The notes: generated by a model not told the origin, from the letters alone. 64,000 nt of DNA from Sympetrum striolatum (GCA_947579665.1 OX388346.1:90398615-90462614), one strand, 5' to 3'; shown: positions 23,753 through 37,259, counted from the first letter of the stretch. Numbers and translations: made by a program.

Positions 23753-25478
23753 GAACTAAAAACGTTTCCATTCATCATTAAAACATAAGTAATTATCAAA
23801 TGAAACATATGAGAACATATTAATTCAACCCTTACTTTACCACCATCTTACCTAACATTTAAAATGAAAGATCTCAAAAAATACACATCGGACACAAAGT
23901 AATAAAGTGTCGTCAACGTAGACCAAAAAAGCATGTAATTTTTATTTAAGCCTAAATGCAATCTTGAATAATTTGCCTCACCATGTTTCTAATTATATAT
24001 AGAATAATTATAAATTGTTGTTTACCGGCCATAATTAAACTGAACATGGAGCTTCGGCGGTATTTGTCGATTGCGAGGAGCTGGAAATCATTTTCCAGCC
24101 GTGCCTCAGACACCTTTCCAATCAAAAAATTCTTGGAGCTAAGCCAAAGTGAAAAAATGCACTTTTTCATCTCCAAAATCATCAATCCTTCTGATTAATT
24201 CATGGCTTTCGGCGAACACACGACGCCCAGAGAAGAAATTAGCTGACATGAAAAAATTCGAGAGCTGATAATTAAAAAATTGGAGTTGAAAACCCACAAC
24301 AGTAAACGGAAAAAGATTCTCGAGCGAACACAACCGCATTTCAGCGAAAATGGGACAAAACGTTCTGGCGTGAATCCATTAGGCTAATTGGATTTGGTGC
24401 TGCGACCAGCGGACTGATCCTTCCTCCATTTTGCCATCGAGGGTGAATTTATCCCCTACATGAGGGGTAGGAAGATGCTACTCTCTATACTCCTCTTTCA
24501 ACAGCGGTACAAATAAACTCTGTACAATTCCAACCGAACTCATTAATATTATTTCCCAAACACTCAAGTATTTATCCATTGTCAGAACACAGTTACTTCC
24601 ACTCGCAGAATGCTCATATCTGAGGTTGAATCATTCTCAGGTACTTCAATGCACTCCGCCGAAGAACGTTCATTTCTATTTACGACTGCAACTTTGCTCA
24701 ACGAAATACGGGACTGGTCTTTTTATTGCCAACCTTTCATCTCTCTACGTTCGACCTTATCCCTAAATGGGAATTTTACTCTCGGTATATGGGGTCTCTG
24801 ATAGACGACGTACTATAGGTCGGGTCTAAAATCCAAGCGATGGCAGCCCAAAGAGCTGTTACATATACTAATGAATCGATTTTCTAATGCAATACTGTTA
24901 TCTACCTAACAAAATGAATTACTTTTTACCCAGGTTACCACGAGAGATACAACCTGGAAAACTGTCGAGCAAAACGAATATTATCGTGTTAAACGAATAT
25001 TTGATCATAGCGATAATTCTATGTTGGGACCATATATAAAGATTATATAAATGCATCGTTAAACATGCTTAATTAAGAATATGTGGCGTCGTTTCTATTG
25101 TGAATTCCTGCACTTTATATACTGGTAAGATGGTATTTGAATGTATTAAATCGTAAACTAACTCATCTGAATTCCTGCTAAAACGGGAAATTGTTCCTGT
25201 AGTGCGAATATATTCGTGAATTGCTACTCGTATTAATGCGAATTTCGTGTAAATCGAAGCCGTATTAATATGGGGTTTACGTATGCTCACGGGGGATTCC
25301 GTAAATAGAAAAAATGGATTTATCAACTAAAATGAAATGAAACAAGTTCAAGAAATAGAAACCACTTATCTGAGAAGAATCTTGAGATGATTTGAGTTAT
25401 AAATCTAACCAGAAATCTGCTAATTCAAAGTTATTCTAGTTGTGAATTGGAGAGAAGGGAGTGCAAGATAATTCCAGC
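23753..25478. other. No recognisable gene
   Basis: A patch near 23980-24340 has overlapping 66-77 codon frames on both strands. No domain, RNA or repeat was recognised. Confidence 0.4.
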
Positions 25479-25490
25479 ACAATGACTATT

Positions 25491-25621
25491 AGTAGTAGTA
25501 GTATTGTTAAAAGTGCTTCGACAGCTTAGGTCATTTCGCACATTGGCTCCCTCCGGGATTCGAACCCGGGACCGCTTCCACCAAAGGCAAACGCGCTGTC
25601 CACATGACTATCCGGGAGCCT
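25491..25621 (-). mobile_element. tRNA-derived SINE, family B (copy 1), with target-site duplication
   Basis: On the minus strand this begins as an almost complete tRNA-like cloverleaf: a perfect 7-bp acceptor pair GGCTCCC/GGGAGCC (25614-25620 with 25545-25551) and B box GGTTCGAATCC at 25557-25567. It continues AATGTGCGAAATGACCTAAG, then a TTTTAACAATACTACTACTA tail. A 12-bp direct repeat ACAATGACTATT flanks it (25479-25490 and 25622-25633). The downstream body and the duplication show it is a SINE and not a functional tRNA gene. At about 131 bp it is short for a SINE. Confidence 0.92.
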
Positions 25622-25633
25622 ACAATGACTATT

Positions 25634-28600
25634 TCTTTCATTGGAGGCAAAAGAGAAAGTTATCGCTTTATGCAAAAACCCATTCGGGGAATTTTTTTCG
25701 TTCAGAGATAAAAATAAGCTCTCTCAAAGGAATAATAGTAAGAGGAGATACTTGAAATCGGAATGTACTTTCACTTCTTAATAATTGATATATTGCATCT
25801 TCAAATACTACTGATGCAATGAATCCATGAGAAAAATGAGATTATACGTATATAACTATACGAAAAAAATCACTATTTTTTTACATTTCACTACTTATAT
25901 ATTTATAATTTAATTCACATATTTATTTATTTATTCAACGGGAAGTACCATGATGATTTTCTTATATAATTTTACTTACGCGTATTGCTATTTATGCAGT
26001 ACATTATTTTTTATTACAGTGTATCGCCTCGTAGTAACGGCTTCTTCTGTTAATATAATTCAGCCGCATGTTGCTACACCATTAACATATTAATCCCATC
26101 AAGGAGGGATTACTGGTAACATGTAAACATAATGCACTTTTCGTACATGATTCCTTCTTCGATAAGAAGAGAAATTGTAAACTACAGTTCGCTAGCACTA
26201 CTTGGGTCAAAATATTACACTCCCATAAGTGAAGAACATATTTTCATAAAAAAGTACAATTTATAAATGAAAAGGTATATAATAAAATGTAAGAAAAAAG
26301 GAATTAGTAAATTAGGTGTACTATTGAACATATGAAGGTTGAACAGCGCCTTCTTTGTTCTCTTTTCTCTTCAAAGGTTACTGTGGTGGAGCTCTCACTG
26401 AATGTCAATAAAATGCAGATCGTCATCCGCACTGACACCGAAAGCCGAAATTTAATTATCTCCTTTTATCGGGAGATGCCTTACCCAATGAATCGCTTTT
26501 GATTCGGGAGCATCGACGGATAGTGCCTGACCTGGATTGTGCGGCCCGTGTAAACCACGCCACGGTTTGATTCCACAGTGGCTTTGCTTCGGCGACCCTT
26601 TGGAGGGATCCAAAGGAGACCAGAGGAGGAACGACTAGATTTCGCGGGATCGGCTTCTGCCTTGTGCGTGTTTACGATGTTAATTATGAGAAGAATAAAA
26701 GGAGAAAAACATAAACTCGCTCTCGAAGTGAACCTCTTAAAGATGCCATCGACTGATTCAGTCCATTACGACTTAAGAACGAATAAAGTCAGGAATAATT
26801 CTTTTTCTTTGTACATTGGACAGGCAACAGTAAATATTCCAAGAGTATTGATTTTCTATCAGAATTATTCTATGTTACCATTTTATATCTTATTTATCTT
26901 AATGCTCAAATATACTTCATTAAAATGGTTGTTGAAATCATGAGTCTACATCCTTTAGGACGGGTTTTACATTCCCCTAGGGTTGAATGCACCATTTTCC
27001 CATTTCCGTACTCGTTCACCGTTGAGTATCCTTATAAAGACGAGTTTTTTGAAACGACAACCCCGAATATCTAGTTCTCTAATTATAGTATCCGATCGAC
27101 CTTTATATTCGAGAGATTGCATAATATTTGATACGCCTCGCTAAAACATACTCTTAGAAGGTAGTCGGAATATTGTAACTAGAAAATATCGCTCATTTCA
27201 ATATAATTATTATAATAAGTCCTCGGAGGTAACTAGTCGTTTAATTTGTGATCTAATCATCGTATAATTAGTTTTTTTATCGAATATTTCATGTAGTCTA
27301 CTCATCTGCTTCCTCCCAGAGGCTTCCTATCTCCTTCCTTAATATACAGAGACAGCAACAACTGAAGCACACCGAGGATTGTTCTCAACATGATTCACTG
27401 TTCATTGAATTGAATAATCAAATGGTACATTCTAACTTTTTATGGTTCATAAAATACTTTCCGATATGCTTTAAGTATCTTCAAAATGATAAGCAAATAT
27501 TAAAAATTTTGATAAAAAAATGTTTTTTTAATAAAGCACTTTAGTACTTGAATGGTGCTAAACATATTGCTTGTAGAAAATAATGTCTGCAGAATTACGG
27601 AAAATTAATGATACACCTAAGATCTTAATGGTAGAGGAAATGACTCAAATAAATATGCACATAAAGCGAGTTGTGAACCATTGCGTTGCGAGGATATTTT
27701 ATTCCTTCTCGTCCTGAGGCTCACAGAATACAAAAAATATTCCTAAAATATGTTGTGATATAATCTGCTGGTTTTGACAGATATATCTCTGAATAATACG
27801 GCCCGTGTTCCCGCAAAGCATCGCCTCGATGAAAAATAACTCCTTTTCCGTCCTTCGCTTGAGGTCGTTCCCATGGCAATCGTATCCATAGGATCCGAGC
27901 TGAATTCCTGTCGCTTCATCTCTTTCCTCAAATCCCCCAAATTTCCTTCTCCCCAAATGTAATTCTTTCCTAGCTTAAACTCAAAGCTCTGTCCTACATC
28001 CAGGAGTAAAGATAACGCCGACCTTTCGTTTAGGCGAATTGCGTTAAAAAAGGTTTTTATCACAAGATTACCCAGATTGCAATGCGGGAACTAAGGGTAA
28101 ATAGCTCACATATGCATGTATAAATGCGACCTTTTTAAACTCGTCCCACAGCTGGTTTGCGCTAATGGAGGTCATAAAGTAGGAACTTGCATTAATGATT
28201 ACTGATACGTACCTACGAGTCTCTAAATTTAAAACTACACTTTGTTCAGCATCATTAAGCGCAATATTTATGTATAATTAAGGTAAGCGACACCAACAAT
28301 GCTTTAATACTATAATGAAATACGTTTTCGGAATATATCACTTCATTTTTTGTTCGTAGGAATGTCAATACAAAGAAAAAAATCCACATTAAAATCATAG
28401 ACAATGGCAAATTCAAGACATACGAAATTAAAATGATATTAAAATAAATTAATTTAATACGAGTACAAAAAACTGAATTAATGGATAACTTAGACGAAGA
28501 GCTAAAGAAGTTATTGTGTCAGTAATTATACGCACATTTGCTACGAATTTTAAGATTCGTCTAAAAAGGATACATAAGCTCTTTGATACAAATGGATTGC

Positions 28601-31078
28601 AAGATATACTAACGATTATTAGCCAGTAATTCAATTGAGATACTTAAAGTTTCCTCCATTTGATCTTATTTTTATTCCAAATGTGACAGCTTACGTACAA
28701 ACTTCGTTACTGTGAAATATCAGAAAATATATGATAAAGTGTCATGTGTAACAGTATTTTCCTTATCAGATACACTTTAGGAGATTATTCGTAAATAAAA
28801 AAGTAATCAATTAACGTTTAGTGAAAGGATGATCATAAGAGGAAAACATTTGAATGGAATACCTTATCCATTAAATGTAAGTTCTATAATAGCGTTAGTT
28901 AAATTAAACGAAAAACGGGACTAATCTTAAATAGACAATATTAATTGAATACTTATTCAAGAGGTTAAAAACCTTTATAAAGAAGCATTGCATGAGCGAA
29001 CATTAAACAATAAATATTCTTATTAAGTTGAAATGGTATTTCTATAGAATTTAAGTAGAACGAGACAATATCGTTCTTTAAAGTACAAGCTTAGCATTCT
29101 TTCAAGATAATGTTGTGAGTAATCTATCGTCGATTATGAATTGTATTAGTACCTTTAATTAAATTAAAAACCTGGATTTTTCCTAGGAGAATAAATGAGA
29201 TTGTTTTATTACAAATGCCATTGGAAATTCTCTCCACTCCACATCTCAAGAAAATGATTCTAGCAATGAAAAATTTGGGGACAGTAGGGATAAAATGCCA
29301 GCTTGAGACTTGATAGCAAAATTCGGTTTAAATCATCTTTCCAATAGGGAAGTTACTTTAGTTTATGAAATAGTACTATATAAAGTAAAACAAATATCAA
29401 AAAATATTTCATAATAATCAAATCAGTTTTTGAACTATCAGTTGAATCAGTTGAACTAAATACGAGATTTTTCAAAATATTTTTCAGCAATTCAAAACAG
29501 TGATTTCCTAAGCTCATCAGTAAACGGATATTCAAGATAACTTATGAGTGTGATTAAAAGAAAATAAATCTTAAGTGTGTTGATATGAAACGCTAAAAAA
29601 CCTCTCTGAATTCTTCCAGAACGGGTTTCACAATAAAATAATATCTAAACTGAAAAGGAGCAAAATAAATTTGTGATTACGCGATTATCAAATGATGTAC
29701 ATTCTTCGTGAAGTGAATCACTGGTAATGGAATAATCTATTTTCGTTCTCATGGTAAATTTCTTCTCGTAAGGCAAAGTTCAACTCATTACAGATTCAGT
29801 GAGATTTGAAGCGATAAAGCAGTTCTCATCTTAATGTTGGAAAAAGACGGCATTTTTGAATAAGTAAACATAAGCTTACTCGCTGTGGAGATTGAGATTA
29901 AAAAATTACGCTTCCGGAAAATCCGGGATTACCGGATTAAACCCTCGTCAGTCCCTCTTGATTACCTCACGGCACAAACACACGCGATAAATTTTGCATC
30001 GGGGAATATGAGCGAGATGAAGCGACATTTACAAGGGCATAATGCTTGAGCTCATTACAAGGCAAAGAGGTGATGAAACGTGAGGAATCACGACTCCCAG
30101 TGGGTCTGCGGTGGACACAACCGTCCGAAACAAATTGCTCTTTCTTTTTCTCTGTCGTTTCGTAGGGGAACAAAAGACCCATTCCTCCTCTTGTTTATGT
30201 ATGAGGGTAATCATTGAAGATGCCATCATAAAATGAATTATGGAAGAACGGACTCTGATTTCTATAGAAGCTGCCTTTCGCCACTAATTAATTACGGGGG
30301 AGAAATGCGGAATGAAACCACTGCACGTCAATAGTCTTTCTCAGAACCCTTTCGTGTACCAGGAATTTTGACTTAGCGTTGATGTGATGCTTTTGAAAAA
30401 ATAAATGATAATTTTTGAGATCAAAAGAGATCCACCTACTAAATATAAAATGTCAACTGCAAATCAGTAAGATATTGCAGTACGAATAATTGTTTTTCAG
30501 GGGTAATCAAATTCAGCGGTAGTGCGACAAAATTTATTTTAGTGAATGTCATGGTAGTAACTACGAGAAAAAATATTTCATACATTAAGCAGAGAGATAA
30601 AAAATTGCTCAAGCTTGAAGTAAATCATTTCATACCCAATAATAAGGCTTGAAAGATGTAAATTATAGCTCTCAATAAAAAACGAAAGACATACTCAGGA
30701 AGAATGTTATTAGTTTCTCATAGAAATATTTTACGCTAATGTTCTGCAATAATTATAATATTTGATAGTGATGACGTCAATCATACGACATCGCTGATAC
30801 CGTGATTTCTCCTGATTGATATTCTGAGTAGCGTGCGGAGATGCAAGAGTTCATTGATTGCGCTTGCAACAGTATATATCTCAAAAATGAGCAGTCAATG
30901 CTTGAATTGTCCAAAATATCGCTAACGGCAGAAGTATACTCAAATGTGATAACTTTAAAACAATCGATAATGTTAGGGGTTGGAGGTTTTAAATCTCCAA
31001 TAGCTGTCCTTGACAAAGACTTAAAACCTCTGATTCATTAACTGCCGTGCTCCAAATTGTCTTTCTTTAAAATGTTAG
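25634..31078. other. No recognisable gene
   Basis: About 5.4 kb with no identified repeat, RNA or domain. The longest frame (121 codons, plus, 26578-26943) begins in a GC-richer patch but has no recognised motif. Frames at 27699-28063 (minus) overlap each other in different phases. Confidence 0.4.
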
Positions 31079-31210
31079 GGGCGTTCCGACAGCCAAGAGA
31101 GCAGCGCATTCTACGGTGGAAAAGGTCCTGAGTTCAATTCCCGATGATAGTCGGTGACTATGTAAATGACCTCAGCTGTAAAAGCACTTTTCACAGAAAT
31201 ACTACTACAA
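31079..31210 (+). mobile_element. SINE family B, strongly diverged (copy 2)
   Basis: The B box region reads GAGTTCAATTCCC and the body AAATGACCTCAGCTGTAAAAG followed by CACTTTTCACAGAAATACTACTAC, aligning with family B over its full length with many substitutions. The tRNA-like head is badly eroded and no clear target-site duplication remains. It is the oldest-looking copy in the window. Confidence 0.75.
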
Positions 31211-33987
31211 ATAGTATAGAATGGATTTCGTTTGATGCATTTTTCCGTAATAATTTAAAGCAGGAGAACATGTTACTGTTTTATACTCGAATTAAATACA
31301 TTACTGATAAGATAACCAAATACTCGTAATACAAGGCGTGCACATGTGACTATCTCGCCAACATTACCTTCAACGGAGATTCCTTAATTTGGTTTTTAAT
31401 TTCCTCATCTTACGTGTTCAATTGCTTTCGATGCTAGAGAAGGTCATAAAATAGAAGACGATTCTCTAATTGACTGAAGACCATTTAATTAGATTTCAAT
31501 CGTAAATTCGAACCGCTTTCATCCTATAAAGGCCCTCTTTCGGTACTTAAACGACGCTAATGAGATGAACCTCCCGAACTGTCCAGAAGTCCTACAAAAA
31601 GTCCTTTTATTCCATTAGCTAACATAAAAGTTAATTTTAGAAGGGAAACAGCGTTAGACGTGGAAGAACACTAGTTAAAAAAAAACGGCGTCGCGTTGAA
31701 CGCACTAAAACTACAGCCTCTATTAGGTTCATTGGCCTTATTTAGTTGAGAACATGCGACTTAGAAAAGAACAGTGGCTGCGAAATCTGAGGAAAAGCAG
31801 GATAAACAATCAACACCGGAAAGAGGAAAGGTTTATGAAAAGAAGACATAAGCGAGAAATATGTTTACGAAAGAAAGCGGTAATCGAAGCACTTGAAAAC
31901 ATCGTTGGAGACGGTTAGCAGCAAGGAACAAGAAATGTAAGAAAATTTGGGATGGACTCAGAAAGAATAAGCTAATTAGAGAAAGGATGATAATGCGTAA
32001 TCAAAAAAATTTTCATCACATATCCCCCCCCTATCATGTTATTGTTTGTATAGGAATCGATTAGACACAAGAGTAGTTAAAAATTGATTTCGATCTCTTT
32101 AGCGTAATATGAGAAAATATAATCTAATGCCAGTCATGCTTATTCAAATTCAATTTTTTGTAATGATCCTTTTTATATATGTCGCAAAAAGATGAAAATG
32201 GAGGGTTTAAAATAATTATTAATATGTATTTAGCATATATTATCTTACTTTAAAATACTTTAGCTTTTAAAGCCTTGACTTGGGAATTTGGATGACTTCA
32301 GCACATTTGTGAACTCTACTAATTGAAGCTTACCTCCCTAAAATAACGGAAATCCAGTACATAGATAGCTTTGATAACTAAAGTCCACAGTTTAAAGATT
32401 TTTCTTCAGTTATATCATAACTATAGGTTTTTATTTTCTCTATAATTCTCTATTATATTATAGCCAGCATATTTTTCTGTTATCTCTGAGCAAAGAAAGC
32501 TCTAAATTTACTTTAAACAGTATATTGACACGAACTGAATTTCTTTCATCAACAAGTCGTGATTAAATTAACAATTTTTCCCTATTGGATACAATCACGA
32601 ATTTCTACGGATGAAAGTAACGTCTACGCATGTAGCAAAGACATAGGGACCGAGTTTTTCTCTGAAACAGTAATCGAGGGAACCAGAACAAAACGAATGT
32701 AAAAGAACGGATCAATGAGGATAAACATAAGCGGAAAGGATACCCGGAAATCGACTTGTGCATGTTTGCCCTCGCATTAGTTGAACTTGGAAGTGCAGGA
32801 GTGACTCGAAAGCACCTTCTGGTGAACCCACTGAAAAGGGAATGCGCGGGGGATAGGGTGCGAGGAACATCTTGAAGGAGGGTGGCGTAAAAGGAGGGCG
32901 ATAAAGAAGATTAAGGGAGAGATGGGAGTTAAATTAGGATGCAAAGTGGAAGAAAAGGAGAGAGCGGAGGATAGATTAGAGGGCGATGACTTCATTCCGC
33001 GAAACGCGGTGTTTCTTTTCTGGTGTTACGCAGGTGCAAACCAAGCGATAATGATAATGTAAGGCATACGAGGGCCAAAAAGGAAATAAACGAATAACAT
33101 CAGAGGGAAATGCCAGAGAAGCCTCGCGATTCTTATCCTGCTGACTTCAACCTTGATGTAAAGGTCACAATTCTCATATTCGTACATTGATCTCCCTGGT
33201 TGTTCTCTTACAAAATAAGAAAATATAGATTTCAACGAAAAAGAAACGGTTTTTAGAGAATTTTGCAACAAAACTTTCTCGCTCGATTTTCTCTAAACTT
33301 CTTGCCTAATATATACATAAAAGGTTTACTGGTTATATTAGGGATAGGTACTCACCGATACCGCTGCATAAGAATAGTAACCATTGCCCTCATACGCAAA
33401 ACAGACGTGAGCCATCTTCACTTACCTTTAAAAGAAACAAGGAATTAATTTAATGCAAATGTATCTTTCATTTAAGCTTGAGCTACATTGTTAGACACTT
33501 TGTATAATTGACAGTATAACTTTCAGGTCCAAAATATATAAAATCATAAAAAGAAAATGCATTTTATTAAAAGATTTCTACATAAAGTTAAATTTCCCAA
33601 GAACCCTATTGATATATAAAATGTAACAAGTATTTGTAACACTCGTAGTTGCAGCAACTGGTATTAATTTAACTTATCTTACGTAATATACTCCGCAATT
33701 CTTAAAATTATTAAGACAATCAAGAAAGTAAATTCAGTGAAAAGGAAATCTAATTAACTAATTCAAACTAAAATTGAGTCTGAAATTTGTACTCCTTCTG
33801 CGTCACTGAAGTGATACGAAGCGGAAGATGACGTAATCATAAAAATTAGGCGCAGTGATAATTAGCGAGCTAGAAATAATTTGTCGAGATGATTTTCTGC
33901 AGGGCAGATGTATTAGCTCATCCGTATACTAAAACTATCAAAAGATCATCATGAAAACCAAATCATCTGGTTGTCCTTTGATTTGAT
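31211..33987. other. No recognisable gene
   Basis: AT-rich with a purine-biased stretch around 32860-32990. No domain, RNA or transposon terminus was recognised. Confidence 0.4.
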
Positions 33988-34914
33988 TTAACACTAAGAG
34001 GACGGAAGTTTCGCCCTACCGCTGCCTCTCATAATTTGTTTAAATTTTAATTAATTAAACAAAACGCGGACCGATGTTCTAAATCTGCAGAGTTTTATAC
34101 TCTGCAATATTTTTCTTACTCAAACAAGACCAATGAATCTCATATTTTCGGAATAAGCGGTAGAAGATTCGAATTTTTGATAAAAGTCAGTCAGGTTACG
34201 CCGAGATTGCTATGCCATCTGACGGAAAGCATAAAAAACCACTCGTTCGCGCATCGGGAAAAATATCCAGCGAATACGATAGCGGAAGAATTTTTCGAAT
34301 TATGTCGTGGAAAATTCCAACCTGGGGTTTTCGTCCACGCGAAATCGTTTTATAACATTTAAAAATAAATAAAACCACTTTCAGCAGCGTTACCAACTAA
34401 TAAGTTTTTATCATTATAAAATGTTCTTCCAATTATTTTCTCATATAGTTATCAAACTTATATCTCAAATTTACATTCAATTACCTTTCTTGAACAATTA
34501 AAATTGATATCAGGGATACTAAATTTATGAAACAGGGCTGCCAACCATCAAACCGGATCTCTAATACTAGAACTACCGATGGAGTCATTTTGACTCCTCG
34601 CGATTTTCATTTCTCTGCCCTGACTAAAATGTTTTGAATTCCGGCTTGATATTCATTGGCTTTTACTATTTTAGTACTACTTTAGTACTACTGTATACTT
34701 TACATTACTAAAAGTAGGGGGTCAAAATGCCGTCCTTCTAGGTATAACTTTGTGTAAAATCGGACAAATAAGTATTAAAAAAATTTTCATTATATCGTAT
34801 TAAATCGAACAAAGTCAAAGAGTTTCAAAAAATTCAAAAAATATTTAGTTAGAAATTTTTGAAGTTAAACTCTGAAAACGGTCAAAATGACCGCCGCCGT
34901 CCTTCTTGTGTTAA
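33988..34914. mobile_element. piggyBac-like non-autonomous element flanked by TTAA
   Basis: The left end is TTAA (33988-33991) followed by CACTAAGAGGACGG. The right end, read inward from TTAA at 34911-34914, is CACAAGAAGGACGG, followed by a GGTCATTTTGACC palindrome. TTAA target duplication and a C-rich-start terminal repeat are the signature of piggyBac-type elements. The inside is non-coding as far as I can see and contains a second pair of similar termini. Overall 927 bp including both TTAAs. The pairing of these two ends rests on about 14 bp of similarity. Confidence 0.5.
34567..34741. mobile_element. Inner pair of piggyBac-like termini
   Basis: CTAGAACTACCGATGGAGTC followed by ATTTTGACTCC (34567-34597) faces GGGGTCAAAATGCCGTCC followed by TTCTAG (to 34741). 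They are imperfect inverted repeats sharing the CTAGAA start and the GTCATTTTGAC/GTCAAAATG block with the outer right end. The flanks (CTAATA and GTATAA) are not clean TTAA. It may be a nested relative or an internal duplication of the outer element. Confidence 0.45.
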
Positions 34915-36701
34915 TTTTAAATGTGTATATATTCTTCGCTAAACAACCGTATGTTATAGAGTAAATGAGCATAGCATAGTCAGCTTGTTGAGCAAATGTA
35001 CTGCACTGATCAAGCGTGTACAAGGGAGCGCTATTAGTGTTTTGTCCGTTGTTGGCAAGCTTCAGGATATCTAAAAATAACAAATAAACGATACATAACA
35101 ACAAAAGATCCACTTGTAAATATTTGCAAGTAATAGGACGGATGATTTGATTCGGCGGACCAATATTTAAAGCATTGACTGTATTTTAATTCAGGAATGT
35201 TCAAAGGATATTTACATACACGAATTCTAAATTCAACGAAATAAACTACGACCGGAAAACTCAAACGTCGCCGAATTCCCTAAAAAAATGTTCCGTGTCG
35301 TCCTCTTCCGACGTATGTACCGCTTTCGACTGTGCAAATTCCAAACCCTTGATTTCCCAAAGCACGCCATACAGTTGATGGGAGCCATTTTTCCCAAGAA
35401 CGCACCGCTGCTGAAGGTAGGAAAATATCGGCAGAGAATTTGCCCGTAAGCTCGTTCTCGAATCCAGAAATAAACATACGGTGGAGACAGATGAGTGGAC
35501 AAAACGAAGGGAAAAAGAGATTGGGAGAAGTAAAAAGAGAAATAAGATGGAAGGAGGGGTGCGTTCTGAAATGCGTTGGAAGGTCTGCGGCAAAAGGGAT
35601 CGGTTTAGGGCTAAGGCGATTTAAAAATAGGGAGCGCTGAATGGAAGGGAGAAGTTTCGCAATGGATTAGGCGGTTAGAGAGGGAACTCTTGAATGCGGG
35701 GACCCCTAATCCAAAGTTCTCAATGGAAATATTCCTGCGAAGGGGAACGAATCCTCGTTGATGGTGTTTAGCATGGATACGTTTGCTCGGTTGCCACGGA
35801 ATATAAATAACTTGAATGAGCGCTATTAGAGGACTCGTCCGATGGGATGATTCCATTAAAATCCTCCGTTTATTTTGAGGGAATCGATTTTGGTTCCCAA
35901 AATACTTCGCCGGAGATTCAGATTCGGGGCCTTTCTCCACTATCGTATCGAATTTTCTCGATTGATAAAGCGATTCGAGTGACAAATTCTCTCCATGAGT
36001 TTTTAAGGCGTAGTTTTCATGCTAGTTGAACGATACGCTAGAGAAATATACAGGTTACGACATTCATTAATTTTTATACGTTGCCCATTATTTTATAAAA
36101 TATGTTAATTTCCTTCTGCAAAAAACTTATGAATACACTTATGATTATCATGAAAACGTATCAAAGCAGCCGATAAGTACTAAAAAATATGAATGACATT
36201 CATGAACTTATCTATAAAATTTATGAAGATTTTTTACTGAAAATGTTCAAAGAGGAAAATTTATTTTCTCTGGCTAAGCATGGAACGGTAATTAAAGTAC
36301 TAACAATTAAAATGTATCGTGCCTTATGGAAGAAATGTTTCAGACTGATTTTTAATACACATCATAATTTAATCTGCCTTGTAAGGTATCTGATGATCGC
36401 GAATTGAAAGATATGCACTATTCATTTAAAATAAAAAAAGGCTTTTGTCTAAGAGCTCCTATCTTCATGTCAACTTAAGTGCAAGGGAAATGTAATTGGA
36501 AATTTTCGAAAACAATACCATTTTTCAATGAAAATTTTATTTAATTTAAAACGTCAACATCAATATTTCGAGATCATCGATACTTCCATCGAACAAATTC
36601 CATTAAATACGCTTGTAGTTTAGCTGAGAACTGTAGACCTTTTCAGAAATAATCGAGAAAGGATACTGAATTAAATGGCAGAGTTTTCCTAGACCATTGT
36701 A
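34915..36701. other. No recognisable gene; mixed-composition patch
   Basis: 35230-36030 is less AT-rich and crowded with overlapping frames on both strands (up to 124 codons), none with a recognised domain. The overlap of many frames in several phases suggests composition rather than coding. Confidence 0.35.
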
Positions 36702-36778
36702 CAGTCCTGGCCAAAATTAACGCAGCACCGGCCGTAAGGATCGCTAGGGAGGTGCTGCGTTAATTTTGGCCAGGAGTG
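36702..36778. mobile_element. 77-bp TA-flanked palindromic MITE (Tc1/mariner type)
   Basis: The left arm CAGTCCTGGCCAAAATTAAC (continuing GCAGCACC) pairs with the right arm GGTGCTGCGTTAATTTTGGC (continuing CAGGAGTG), about 28 bp each with a single mismatch near the tip, around a 21-bp centre. TA lies just outside both ends (36700-36701 and 36779-36780). A CAGT start and TA duplication are standard for Tc1/mariner. It is little more than two terminal repeats back to back. Confidence 0.85.
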
Positions 36779-36998
36779 TACATTGTTATCGTGCTGGAAA
36801 TTAAAAAATGACGGCTTTGAATTTTGTTATGTTTTAACATCCATTATTTGATAACAACAGTGTATGTAGAAAATATAAAGCTATTCATTTGAATGATCCG
36901 TATAAATTGCTATTTCAACCAGGTGGAGTTATTTAAAGAATAATAAGATCGCTTACGAACTTTTAATAATACTTACAATAACACTTTAAATAATTGAA

Positions 36999-37259
36999 GG
37001 CTCCCGCAAAGTCATGTGGACAGTGCGTTCGCCTTTGGTGAAAGCGGTCCCGGGTTCGATTCCCGTTGGGAACCAATGTGCGGAATGACCTAAGCTGTTG
37101 AAGCACTTTTAATAATAAAATCAACAGTCTCAGGCGACGTCTTGTGGAAATACGTCATGATGAAAATAACAAAATTTGTACCTTTTCCACAGTATTTAAA
37201 TACTGTGGAAAAAGTACAAATTTTGTTAATTTCATCACTCTTTTAATAATACTACTTCT
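36999..37259 (+). mobile_element. SINE family B (copy 3), interrupted by an insertion
   Basis: The head GGCTCCCGCAAAGTCATGTG, B box GGTTCGATTCC and body AATGTGCGGAATGACCTAAG match family B up to CACTTTTAATAAT at 37116. The expected ACTACTTCTA tail resumes at 37251 after a 134-bp interruption. Imperfect flanking duplication AATAATTGAA (36989-36998) and AATAATCAAA (37260-37269) encloses the whole unit. Confidence 0.82.
37117..37239. mobile_element. Palindromic insertion inside SINE B copy 3
   Basis: The insert is bounded by an 11-bp duplication CTTTTAATAAT (37106-37116 and 37240-37250). Its right two thirds form a near-perfect palindrome with 39-nt arms (37159-37197 and 37198-37236; two mismatches), centred on CACAGTATTTAAATACTGTG. 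The left 42 bp (from AAAATCAACAGTCTC) has no mirrored counterpart. It may be a truncated fold-back or retroelement terminus; the family is unknown to me. Confidence 0.7.

Noticed and set aside
25545..25620. Functional tRNA gene (perfect acceptor arm, A/B boxes)
   Set aside because: It continues into a shared SINE body with a TAC-repeat tail and is flanked by a 12-bp target-site duplication; three other copies with the same body occur in the window.
35233..35985. A host gene in the cluster of frames around 35.2-36.0 kb
   Set aside because: Frames overlap in several phases on both strands with no motif and no convincing splice structure.
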